Assembly: GCA_030247885.1 (NCBI GenBank)
Contig: JAPDRO010000010.1
Location: forward strand, 930,001-994,000
Direction of reading: 5' to 3'
Source: Taxawa tesnikishii (nom. ined.)
Lineage: Eukaryota > Ascomycota > Dothideomycetes > Dothideales
DNA length: 64,000 bases
Shown piece by piece: positions 33,444-42,786 of the stretch. The translations under genes were made by a program, and so were the position numbers. The notes beneath the pieces are model-generated. The model was not told the DNA's origin. It did not search any database and was given only the letters and a program-made list of their open reading frames with translations. Within the stretch, counting starts at the first letter, position 1; each line of letters starts with the position of its first letter.

Positions 33444-33821
33444 TCACTTACATCCTTCAATGCTTCTTAGAGAGGACCTTTCCGAGGATAGCCGCATCTG
33501 GTGTGCCAGAGCCTCATATCGAAGTAGCTCACTGTCGGAATCGTCCGCTGTCTGTTCCTCCACTTGAGATGGATTGAGCACCGCATAGTAGTCTTGGCCT
33601 GGATCCGGCCGTAGCAGATCCGACTTCATCCTCATGCGCATCTCTGGCTTAGTTGGAGACTCCGTCGTTGTCCCAGCTAAGTGGATCCTTTGGCCGAAGT
33701 ATCCGCGGACGCTGCTTATTCGGCGTGACACCTCTGATAGAAAGTCGTTGATCGAGATATCGCGCTCGTACCGGAAGTGTCGATTGTTAACAGCAAAGAA
33801 TACAGAGATAGCAAGCGCCAT
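33444..33821 (-). CDS. small unknown protein, 125 aa
   Basis: ATG 33821 (MALAISVFFAVNNRHF), then a basic and acidic chain with YERDISINDFLSEVSRRISS and an acidic tail (EEQTADDSDSELLRYEALAHQM). The frame continues 20 codons upstream of the ATG, so a further exon is possible. No frame break, no recognised domain. Confidence 0.42.
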   Translation of the reverse strand: MALAISVFFAVNNRHFRYERDISINDFLSEVSRRISSVRGYFGQRIHLAGTTTESPTKPEMRMRMKSDLLRPDPGQDYYAVLNPSQVEEQTADDSDSELLRYEALAHQMRLSSERSSLRSIEGCK

Positions 33822-34116
33822 CTCGATGTCGATACAGCCAAGCAGTCGTGAATGGGTTTGACTTTTTATTTGATAGAGCAATTCCGCTTGTCCCTATCTC
33901 GTCGAGGGCGCCCGAATCCCAGATCCCGTCCTTTGCCCGTGCCCATTTCCGGGATCGCAGGCTCGGTCACGGCGCCTGCGGCGCAGAGCCGGGACTTGTG
34001 GTCCTTCTTCAAGGCCTGGCAACAGCCGTACAGGCGGCCTCCGCTTTTGCGATAGCATCGAAGCCGTAGCATGTATATAGTAGTGGTAGAGATGTCTTAC
34101 TGTTACAACACCCACT

Positions 34117-34695
34117 ATGGCTCCAAGGACGTACGAACCCCGCACGTGCGGACGAGGGTGCGGCTTCTGCGTCATGTCACTCTCAGATAGCGCAATCGGC
34201 GAACTCCAGCCAAGATATATGAGACGTGCAATGGCCCACATCCTCCACATGGTAGAGCGCGACATCTCCCACCAGGCATTGGTGCCGCAGCTTTGCTGGA
34301 TCACCTGCACTGGTGACATTCGGTCCCTTTCTTTCGAAACACCAGGATTCAACCCGCCTCTTGCGGGACCCAACCGCTTGTCTGTCACGCCCAACGCCTC
34401 AGCCCGCCGAGTCTTTGCAAGGAACGTGCAGGTTCTCCAGGCGGTCAATGCCTCTTACTCATACAACCGGACTAAGATGATTCGCAGTGTTGGAATGTAC
34501 GGAAGCATCGCGTATGCTCCCCTTCATGAGATCCATCATGTTCTATCTGTCGAGCACGTCCGTAGCGTTCGAGATCTGAGGGCTGCACTCCGCAAACTTA
34601 GCAATCCACGCTCCCAGGCACGTGGGTCTCTACCTACACTGACTGGGGTGAGTATCGTCAAGGCGAGGGGATCGAAAGAGCTTCCGCGCGATTGA
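34117..34695 (+). CDS. intact unknown protein, 192 aa
   Basis: ATG 34117, Cys-rich start (RTCGRGCGFC), a helical segment with MRRAMAHILHMVERDIS, a middle with QLCWITCTGDIRSLSFETPG, and a basic end. Good codon continuity for 192 residues with no break; a GTGAGT near 34648 could start an intron that changes the last 15 codons. Function not recognised. Confidence 0.5.
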   Translation: MAPRTYEPRTCGRGCGFCVMSLSDSAIGELQPRYMRRAMAHILHMVERDISHQALVPQLCWITCTGDIRSLSFETPGFNPPLAGPNRLSVTPNASARRVFARNVQVLQAVNASYSYNRTKMIRSVGMYGSIAYAPLHEIHHVLSVEHVRSVRDLRAALRKLSNPRSQARGSLPTLTGVSIVKARGSKELPRD

Positions 34696-35242
34696 GAGGC
34701 GATTTGATGGCGGAGAAGAGGTACATCGAAGCACTGTGTTTCCCACAAGACGAATTATAGCACTTAGTTCATGAATAGTTGTAATGAGGAACTGTGAGCT
34801 TAGCCATAACCGCACGTTCACTATGTGCTCTATCATATATGCGTAGAAGGTATATGATCCGGATGCTGTTCGAAGCGTCTCTGGACGGACAGCCGCTCGT
34901 CTCTCAAACGGAAGGGGCGATTTGCCGCCGCGATAACAACGCCACACTGCTTGATTTGACTACAAGAGACTGAGCCGGGGAAGGTGGTGACGTATGCAGT
35001 GCTCCTTTCACAAGAGCTTCACTGCATGGCTAACTTCCTCGTGGTTTACGTTGGTACGACCCGCCGACTTTCATCCTTTATGAGGCGGAAAGAACATCAC
35101 GTGGTTTACATATGTACAACTCATCAGGCGTAGGCAGTATATGCTCGACCCTCGCGTTTAGCCGCAGCTACAGAGATGATGCGTTCTGGTCCCGGAGCCT
35201 TCTCCATGCCTGCACTGTAAGACCGTTACTTTATAATCGCTG
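34696..35242. other. spacer with a duplicated GTGGTTTAC motif
   Basis: CGTGGTTTACGTTGGTACGAC (about 35040) and CGTGGTTTACATATGTACAAC (about 35099) form a 60-bp direct repeat. Their GGTTTAC(G/A)T core matches the outer end of the pogo TIRs in this window, so they may be decayed element ends. No gene seen. Confidence 0.4.
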
Positions 35243-36745
35243 TCAGCTAGTTGGATCCACTGACTGTTGAGCGTACTGCTCTCTGCCCCGTTTCCTGCCT
35301 GTAGCAATTTCGTTTGTCTGTGCCATAGCCCTTATCGCCGAGAAAAGTGGGTGGGACAAACACATCTCAACTGTACTACGAAAGCACGTAGCTTCCGTCA
35401 ACATACCCGCAAGAAGGGACTCGATAATTCCAGCTACCGAAGTCTCCAGACTGCGGTAAGCACGCTCGTAAATGGCAATACCCTCCTCGTTCACCGGTTC
35501 CCTCCATTGATTCTTCTTCTCCCTCCAGGGATGCGGACCAAGGAACATCTGATATGCAACGCAGCCAAGCGCCCATACATCAATGGGTTTCCCGTACAAC
35601 TTATCCTCACTGTAGTCAGTGTTCTCGAGCTCCGGTGCGAGATATCCAATCGTTCCACATGTGCCTGGTCTTGGTGGGAAACCCGATTGGGAACCCAGGA
35701 AGCGGGCTTGACCAAGGTCAATGATAACAGCTTTCGGCGGGTCGATGCTGACGATGCCAATGTTCGGGGGCTTAATATCTCGGTCAAGCCAGCAGGTGGA
35801 ATGAAGGGCGTCGAGCCCTTGTAAAAGTTGGTAAAGGAAGATCACTTTCGTTTCTCGAGAAGGGGTCCGAAGTCCTTTGTTGAGTACAAGTTCGTCCAAG
35901 GTACCCTGAGCGAGGGGCATATACAAGAGATGGACTTGATCCATAGTCCCATCAACGTAATTCCGACCACGTTCTCGTTCGTAGAAAACTTGTTTGAGTT
36001 GCATGACGTACTCTCGATTGCTGTGTTGCTCCAGAACCCGCGCGATATCCTCATAAAGTTGAATTTCTCTTTCGACGGCCTCTGCATCTCTGCGGTGTCC
36101 TCGCGTCAAAGCCTTGAATGCAGCGATCGACCCGCTACAATGCGACGCGGCATGAACGACGGAAGTGCCGCCAATTCCGGATATGCCGTGTGATGTCCAG
36201 TCCCCCACACGAACATCTGACACGCTAGGGGTAGCGGAAGTTAATGGATGAGGAGGCGGAGCGCCGCGCAACTCTGTCTTGAAGTAACTCTCCTTTGCTG
36301 CTCGGAATCTATCCTCCAGATGGCTAGGGACAGTGTACTCGAAGAGGTACTGGAGTCTCCCAATTTGGATGAGTATAGGCGGCCTGTTCAAGGCTTGGGG
36401 AGGGTCTTTGCTAGTAAACGTGGTAGAGCCTATCATTACGCCATCCCTAGCGTGGCGTGCTTCGAGTACAAGCATTCCGGACGACCGATTGAACGTGATG
36501 TAAGCGTGACTTCCATGAACACCATCTTTGGCTTCTCGTGTGAGGAGAAGATCCACTTGTCCTGTTGAGTGTGTACTCCAGTTCTTGCCCCGCCCAACGC
36601 GCCACCCAAGTAAAGGTTCGAGTGGCCGTATGGTCAATGACAGGTAGAAGTAACCCTTCCAGATCATGGCTAGCACGGGCTCAGAAGCAGCTTCCGCCGC
36701 TCCTCCGGCGACAACGTCTGAATCAGTATCCGTCGCAGACACCAT
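35243..36745 (-). CDS. Ser/Thr protein kinase with FHA-like N-terminus
   Basis: Single-exon, intact, 500 aa from ATG 36745. Residues about 45-110 read like an FHA domain (WRVGRGKN ... VHGSHAYITFNRSSGMLVLEA), a phosphothreonine-binding fold. The kinase domain follows: glycine loop ISGIGGTSVVH (188-198), VAIK-type Lys211 (IAAFKAL), catalytic loop DRDIKPPN (Asp323, Lys325, Asn328), DLG in place of DFG (343-345), APE at 370-372, then DVWALGCVAYQM. The His of HRD is Asp. Because Lys211, Asp323, Asn328 and Asp343 are kept, activity is plausible. The C-terminus is basic (TGRKRGREQ). FHA-plus-kinase resembles Chk2/Dun1-type checkpoint kinases only in layout; the divergence suggests a fungal accessory paralogue. 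Confidence 0.92.
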   Translation of the reverse strand: MVSATDTDSDVVAGGAAEAASEPVLAMIWKGYFYLSLTIRPLEPLLGWRVGRGKNWSTHSTGQVDLLLTREAKDGVHGSHAYITFNRSSGMLVLEARHARDGVMIGSTTFTSKDPPQALNRPPILIQIGRLQYLFEYTVPSHLEDRFRAAKESYFKTELRGAPPPHPLTSATPSVSDVRVGDWTSHGISGIGGTSVVHAASHCSGSIAAFKALTRGHRRDAEAVEREIQLYEDIARVLEQHSNREYVMQLKQVFYERERGRNYVDGTMDQVHLLYMPLAQGTLDELVLNKGLRTPSRETKVIFLYQLLQGLDALHSTCWLDRDIKPPNIGIVSIDPPKAVIIDLGQARFLGSQSGFPPRPGTCGTIGYLAPELENTDYSEDKLYGKPIDVWALGCVAYQMFLGPHPWREKKNQWREPVNEEGIAIYERAYRSLETSVAGIIESLLAGMLTEATCFRSTVEMCLSHPLFSAIRAMAQTNEIATGRKRGREQYAQQSVDPTS

Positions 36746-37114
36746 GCTTGATGTGGTACTATGCAAGGGTAACTACACGGAAGATGATTAGTAGGTGATG
36801 TCACATCATCACGGCCGATTGCCTGACAGCATGTGCAATATTCTCAATAGTCAGTCAGAACCGATCAACTGCTATCGCAAGGCAGCAAGAACAGCACCAT
36901 ATCCACATATAGGGGTTATGACTGGGCATGAGCCGTACTAAGCTAGAGTCGGTTGCTCCGCCATAGCTATTGAAGCATTGGGGAAGGAGGCTCAGATCCC
37001 CTATTCCTTGTATAACGCAAACCGTGGAAAAGCCGACCAGGTGGGGTTGCGGACCAGGACCCTTTCTTCAATTTATATCGTGTCTATCAAAGCTGGTCTC
37101 TTACTTGATCGGGC
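36746..37114. other. intergenic, nothing recognised
   Basis: About 370 bp upstream of the kinase; no clear TATA box or repeat. Confidence 0.45.
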
Positions 37115-37507
37115 TTATGAGTGCCTGTACGAGCTAAATGGTCGGCTTCTCCACCTTGTCGGCTTCCCCGCGGTCTGCGCTAAATATGCGGTCAGTGTAC
37201 AACAGCAACTTGAAGCAGCCTGATTGTCCGTTGAGAACACTAACATACTCTCCGGTTCTATGGACATCGGTGTAAGCTTAGTTGAGAAATAGAATGGACC
37301 CACCTGACATGTATCATACTCAACAAACTGTTGGTGGTGCTCGAACGGATTTGGCTGTAGCTGCATTTGTTCAACCACGCCGTGGAAGGCGATCTTTGCT
37401 GCCTTGTTGTATGGAGTCAATCTTGCAAAGCGGTGATAATGCTCGGCCACGTTTTCTTCGACAGTCGCGTCTGAATTAGCAGGCGAAGCAGCGTGGTCAG
37501 AAGACAT
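37115..37507 (-). CDS. small unknown protein, start clear, end uncertain
   Basis: ATG 37507 (MSSDHAASPANSDATVEENVAEHYHRFARLTPYNKAAKI). The first 70 codons look solid. At 37305 a donor (CAG|GTGGGT) with branch and acceptor (CCATAG near 37259) suggests a 46-nt intron. Beyond it, one frame reads EYVSVLNGQSGCFKLLLYTD and ends about 37139 as a better protein end than simple read-through, but the join is off by one base. No family recognised. Confidence 0.45.
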   Translation of the reverse strand: MSSDHAASPANSDATVEENVAEHYHRFARLTPYNKAAKIAFHGVVEQMQLQPNPFEHHQQFVEYDTCQVGPFYFSTKLTPMSIEPESMLVFSTDNQAASSCCCTLTAYLAQTAGKPTRWRSRPFSSYRHS

Positions 37508-37956
37508 GTTAGGTTGGGATAGGTCGGGCAAGGTTTTGAATATGACGGAGGAGGATATGTCAGGAAGCAAGGTGTAGGTAGCAGTCGTGTACTAAGCTGC
37601 TGCGCGAAAAACAAGGACTGGGAAGACAGGTGGAAGACAGGCTGTTTACATGGTTCAGCATCACGTGACCATAGAGGAGTCGTTACACAGCAGGCGGAAT
37701 GCAGCAGCAGTTCTATGTTGATGTACATTGAACCTTTACTTGTTCCGAACTGTGAGGGACGATAACGATGGTCATCATGGAACGCTCTATATCGTAAGGG
37801 GGTTTGTTGTATTTCCCATTTGCGGGCACGTGGCAGGCTTCTTACACCCCAGACTGGTCATGCATGACATAGTATCCTCTCCTCTTACATCCCAAGAACC
37901 AATGCGAATGTACTAGAACCACCAACAATTTCGTTAGGACTAGGAGCTTGCAAGAT
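37508..37956. other. intergenic, nothing recognised
   Basis: Divergent spacer between a minus and a plus gene. No motif I would defend. Confidence 0.45.
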
Positions 37957-38753
37957 ATGGATACAGGATCCAGTCTGAAGCACAAAATTCCACCGTCGCC
38001 GCAGCCGTCTCCGCTCACCTCCCCTACCTACAAAAAGGCACGCTCTTCTACGCCGGTCTCCTCCACGTCCCCTGTCTCTATTTACAAGACGGTGCGTGTC
38101 TCGCGACACGCCTTCTCGCGACACAGTCCGCCCTCTACCGTGTTACCCGCACCGGCACCTGCGCAAGCCATTAGTTCGAGCCTACTGTTCGACTGCCCCC
38201 TTCACCTTCCTCATGCGACGGGTTTGATCCTCTCTCATTTGACCACCAGTCTCTCCCGTCTCCACCCAACCCGGTCTTCTCCTACTACGACCCAGCCTTT
38301 GGCCGCAAAGTGCGTGAAGAATATGATCGCTCCCAATTCATCCACTTTCTCCGCGAGGGCAAATACGGGACGGAGATTGCACAGCGGTACAAACGGGGCT
38401 TTACACCAGAAGAGTTACGCCAAGAGTACGAGGATAGGATAGAGCAGTTGAGAAGGGAGGATGAGGAAACGGTCACAAGCGATGACGAACTACCGCCAGA
38501 CCAAAGGCCAGCGGTAACAGCTCGACTTGCAAACAGGGGAGAGGAAAGGGGAAAGCGAAAGGCGTGTGCCGGCAGTGCTACGTCTGCCATGGATGTTGTT
38601 GGTGGTATTGAGAAGCCGGCAGCTATGACAAGCAACGACAAGCCAAGCGCGGTCATTACAGCCAGGAGGAAAAAGCGGGTGATCAGACGGTCTCGCCATA
38701 CGATGCACAAGCGTTCAACTCCAAAGCGAACGAGCGCAGTTTCAGCATTATGA
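37957..38753 (+). CDS. basic nuclear-type protein, unknown function
   Basis: ATG 37957 (MDTGSSLKHKIPPSPQPSP). The first third is Pro/Ser-rich; after the C5 run at 38196-38200 the reading frame shifts by one. The coherent continuation is YYDPAFGRKVREEYDRSQFIHFLREGKYG, then TEIAQRYKRGFTPEELRQEYEDRIEQLRREDEE (helical, acidic), and a Lys/Arg-rich end (ARRKKRVIRRSRHTMHKRS) fit for nuclear targeting or nucleic-acid contact. The FLREGKYGTEIAQRYKRGFTPEEL stretch suggests a helix-turn-helix-like element, but I cannot name a family. One homopolymer slip, otherwise intact. Confidence 0.5.
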
Positions 38754-38941
38754 ACCCTAGGGCGACGGTACAGCTGCATGCAATACTCATAGGAGCAACA
38801 GACAACAATCACAAGTCAATACGAGTCGAGGTTGTAGTGTGGCAACATTTGCCTGACCGGAGCACACCAAATCAGCTTGCGTGTGCACTTCTCTCATGGT
38901 CTCTTGAGCGCGAATCTTTTCGCGCTCCCACCCCAGCTCCA

Positions 38942-39727
38942 ATGCTGCTCTTCCCGATCAAACCCGCGCGCCGCCAACAAGCGCAGGACATCGTTTCTGC
39001 ACCCGACCACTCCGTCCCGCCGCCACTGTTCGTCTTCGGCGTCGATCCTCTTTACAGGTCGCGTCGCCTCCAAGTTCAGAAACACCTAAGCTTGGGCGTC
39101 CAACCGCTCCAGCCTTTCGCAGCCATGAATATCTACAGCCCCAATTTTGCTAAGCGTGTCGACCCAGGCCAACACCAACTCACAGGCAGATACCACTCCT
39201 CCCGGCAGTCAGCAATAGCATCCAGACATTACCTTGAGTCACGTGTTCCGGCGTTCCCATGCGATGGAGAGCGATGTGCCTGCACAACAGGCGTCTCCGG
39301 CTCTGCCGGACGAGGTGGCGATAGTCAACGAGATTCATCGGACGGCTCTCGAGTCCGAATCCCATACCACCGACGTCGAAGCTTCCATGCCTCTACAGCC
39401 GCTATCAGGGAACGGAAACAATCAACCAAACGCTGCGCCTCAGAATGGATCCAGATCCGCGAATGGCTCTGACAGAGAAAATGAGAGTGCGACTGTGCCA
39501 AGATGCAGTATCCGAGTAGGCGCAGACATGGCATGCCCAGAGAGCCGGACCCGCGGCTAGAATCCTATGGCATCGCTGAGTCGATCACACCGGATATGGA
39601 CCCTCCGGAGTCGGGCAGCGGGCCTCGTAAACGGGTGCGGTGCGGTCCATCCCGCTGCACAAGCAGCCCAATGTTGGCGTCAATAGGCGACATGCCGACA
39701 CCGCAGTCGCGTTGTACAAGTAAATGA
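38942..39727 (+). CDS. unknown Pro/Ser-rich locus, frame uncertain
   Basis: Several overlapping frames carry protein-like composition in turn: MLLFPIKPARRQQAQDIV from 38942, MESDVPAQQASPALPDEVAIVNEIH from 39261, and PDMDPPESGSGPRKRVRCGPS ending at 39727. The order fits one gene with one or two slips or short introns, but I could not fix the joins. No domain recognised. Confidence 0.35.
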
Positions 39728-40639
39728 AAAAGTTCAAGTAGACAAAGCATTCACGGGATTCAGACCTATTCAGATACATCTGACGGGTTCCATTCCCCTG
39801 TAGAGCCTTTTCCTGCCTAATACACGCGTTACAAGCGATGCCTACTCTTTAGAAGCCTTGGGATTCTTCGCGCAATAGATCGTCGCAATGCGACAAACCA
39901 GAAGCAACGTGCGATGAGAGTCTTGAAGCACAAGGTGATAAATGTAGGATGCTGAAGACGCGTTATGTAACGAACAGGGTATGTAGACAAGCTTGGAAGG
40001 CGCTTGTGCTACCTTCACGTGGTGAGGCAGACGGGCTTTTCGAGCGTTCAGAATTTACATCTACAACGGCAGCAGTTGACGGGATTCCACGACGGCACCT
40101 TGCAGATCCCACACATGTGGAACAAGCGTACCCGACTCACGAGCATCGTCACTGAGTGGTATTGGTATTGGAAAGAACCTTTGTCTCTGTTATCGCGCTT
40201 GTAAAGCGTTACGAGTTTTGGAGTGATCCATGCGCCGTGCTGTTTAGTGGAGAAAGCCGAGCATCGGCGCCCTTTGTCCTCCATTCTGTCTTACCGCCCT
40301 GGGCTTCTCCCCAGGGAATGACGTCGCCATTCATCTTCTCCTAGACGCTACAAACTCATCTGTCGCCGAACACGGATGACATGATCGACAACGGCTATTT
40401 GTGAGGCGGATGTAACACATACGGATGGCTCCGCCCAGGTTACCGACATCGAATCTCCCGAATGTCCTCCGAGCATACTGTTGACCGAGCTTTACCATTC
40501 ACAAAGCAGTTAGCTGGATGGAGACCATCACTAGCGACAATACGATCACAGTATGAAGTAGAAGCAACAGTTCACCATCCTCAGCAGGCATCTGCGCGAC
40601 GTTCGTGACCGGCGACAACAGCACTGCGAAGCAGCTACG
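39728..40639. other. intergenic, nothing recognised
   Basis: About 900 bp with only short open frames. Confidence 0.45.
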
Positions 40640-41189
40640 AGCAATGGATCGAGAACCGCAACAGAGACGGGCATCTCAGCCACGATAAGCGGCATCGGAT
40701 ATAACGGAGGTTACAGACATGTTCACTACAACGGACGAGCGGGCGCTTCCAGCATGAATACATGGTCTGAAGGCTTCAGCGCGACCAACATTTCTGGCGC
40801 AATCACTGATGTTTACGGAAGCACTGCAGCCAATACCAAGTCAACCTATTCGGCCGCTCCAACGCCTGAACACTACCTGGAGTCGCTCAAAGGGATCACA
40901 GTACTAGCTCCGGAAGTGCTGCAAGAGGTGGACTATTTGGAAACAAGCCAGCCACAACCCATGGCGCCTGCGCTGATGATCGGTTCGCAGAGGTGAAACA
41001 GACGAAGTGAACGATAGTTTAGAGGAAACGCAGCCGAGATGTTCGCTAATCCCCTACCACAGACATCCGACATGTGAATCGCCCACCACGGATATGCGAC
41101 TGCCAGCTCGAGATGTTACTCACGCCTCCACGGGCGTCTACCAACCTCAATGCCAGAAGTGCGCGGAAGAGTATATGCTGCGACTTTGA
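40640..41189 (+). CDS. Gly/Ser/Thr-rich unknown protein fragment
   Basis: An open frame without ATG begins upstream of 40640 and reads TGISATISGIGYNGGYRHVHYNG, then MNTWSEGFSATNISGAITDVYGS (ATG 40754) and LKGITVLAPEVLQEVDYLE up to 40996. A second frame continues smoothly (GETDEVNDSLEETQPRC ... QCQKCAEEYMLRL) to 41189, suggesting a one-base slip near 40990. The repetitive Gly/Ser/Thr composition would suit a wall or disordered protein. No start or signal peptide found. Confidence 0.38.
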
Positions 41190-42196
41190 TGGCATGCCAC
41201 ATATGGAAGGTATCGCAATCCCATAGCAGCCACTCTACCTCCGTATCCTTCAACCTCAGTGTAAAACAGACCCGCAAGAGTATGGAACATCTCTTGAAAT
41301 CAACACACAAATCCAAACGAGCAAACATCTTCAACAACCCGCAGCGCGGCAGAAGGCGGAATCATCTTTGAGGCACTCCACCTCCACGCGCATGCAGCAA
41401 AGTAGCAGTGTTACAAAGCACTTGCTTGCTTGGCAAGGGGCGATAGGGAAGTCTGACACTCAGCAATACTCAAGAGCTGGCTGGACGGAGAGCACAAAGG
41501 ACCAGCATAGACAGGAGCAGATACGCGCTCCAGTTGCGGTACCGGCCCGGCGATCCGTTCGACCATGTCTCGCTTTGTAATAGTCCTATCGACGGACCAT
41601 ACACATGGAGTCTTCTGCCGCCGGCATCTCCGCGCCAATCGTTTCCAGCTACGTGGTCCCATCGCAAACAAGCGACAGTGTCCCAACATGCGAACAGGCT
41701 GCATTATGCTGGCACTCTTGGGCATATCAGCCTTGGCTCCATTCGTTCAAGAAACAACACACCTCGTATTTGGAGCGCCTGGCTCGCACGCTTTGCGGAC
41801 GTGCTTCTGCACGCTTGCTCTGTCCGCTCGTCTACATACTGACCCGTAACTCGACATCCCCACTCCTGGGTCGGGCTTCGGAGTTTTTGTACTATTTTAT
41901 GTAGATTGCATAGTCAGGTAGAAAAGAAGCAATGGCTGAAACTCCTATGAATCGCATCAGGACCGTATACACCGGTCTTACGTCCGCTTCAACCCAGCCA
42001 AGTACATACTTTATAGCTCTCCAACCTCGCATACTGTATCTTGTTTGTGGTACGATGCATCTGTCCACGCTGGAGCTTGATGATCAGCCTTGACCCGAGA
42101 CTCCCGGTGAATGATCGCAGGACTTGCATTCAGCTGGGACAGACGGATGGATATGCAGGTACAAGATCTGACGTTACTCGTTGTACAGCTCTAGGA
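41190..42196. other. intergenic, nothing recognised
   Basis: About 1 kb; overlapping short frames at 41534-41904 have no protein-like features. Confidence 0.45.
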
Positions 42197-42786
42197 TTAT
42201 ACATACTCATGGAGTGGATGGTTCAATCCAAGCTCTTGCCAGATCCCAAGTGCTTCTTTGCGATGATGACAATCCCGACTTCGCATCACTTCCGCTAATA
42301 TATCATTCTTCAAACCCGCAAGACGTTGCATATCTTGTAATATTCGTTGCGCTTCCCTATATGCCTGCTATAAGGACTCGATCTGTCGGTCTATGTCACC
42401 CAGAAGCCTGCTTTCAGATGTAGAGAGGGACTGTGATTCCTTGAGGTCCGATGTGTGCTGCTTCATCCGCTCATCTGCCTGTCGCAGCGCCTGTTGATAC
42501 TCCTGGTGCTTCTTTACTGTACGAGACTCGGCATCATCAACTTTTGTCTCTCTGCATCATCAATGTCGGCGATGTCTCTCCTTAGAGCACTTTTTTCTTT
42601 AATGAGTGGTGAAAGGCGCGCACAATTAAAGACAACCCACACGGCGTTTAGCTGGCATCCTTTCTGTATAAGTGCGGCGCTGATCCGTGCGTCGGCACCG
42701 AGGCGAACGAGCAAACTGTGCCGTCCGCCCGAAAGAACGGCGGCATGACGGAGACGGGATCCAAGAAACGGGAAAGGGGACGGCAA
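42197..42786 (-). CDS. coiled-coil protein with an in-frame stop
   Basis: From about 42620 down to the stop at 42197-42199 the minus strand reads a continuous heptad-rich chain: KEKSALRRDIADIDDAERQK, KKHQEYQQALRQADERMKQH, LLGDIDRQIESL, QAYREAQRILQDMQRLAGLKNDIL, ending LGLNHPLHEYV. Two interruptions are seen: a one-base slip near 42520 and a TAG codon after IESL (near 42371). The part from 42786 to 42620 is open but has no ATG. Coiled coils of this length are common in fungal scaffold or SMC-like proteins. Probably a gene with sequence errors or a young pseudogene. Confidence 0.45.

Noticed and set aside
35040-35120. Possible second MITE from the repeated GTGGTTTAC motif
   Set aside because: The two copies are direct, not inverted, and no target duplication or second arm was found; recorded only as a note in the spacer.
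38750-39472. 240-codon plus-strand frame read as one protein
   Set aside because: Two other frames in the same stretch take over protein-like composition, so the long frame as a whole is probably not the product; kept only as an uncertain locus.
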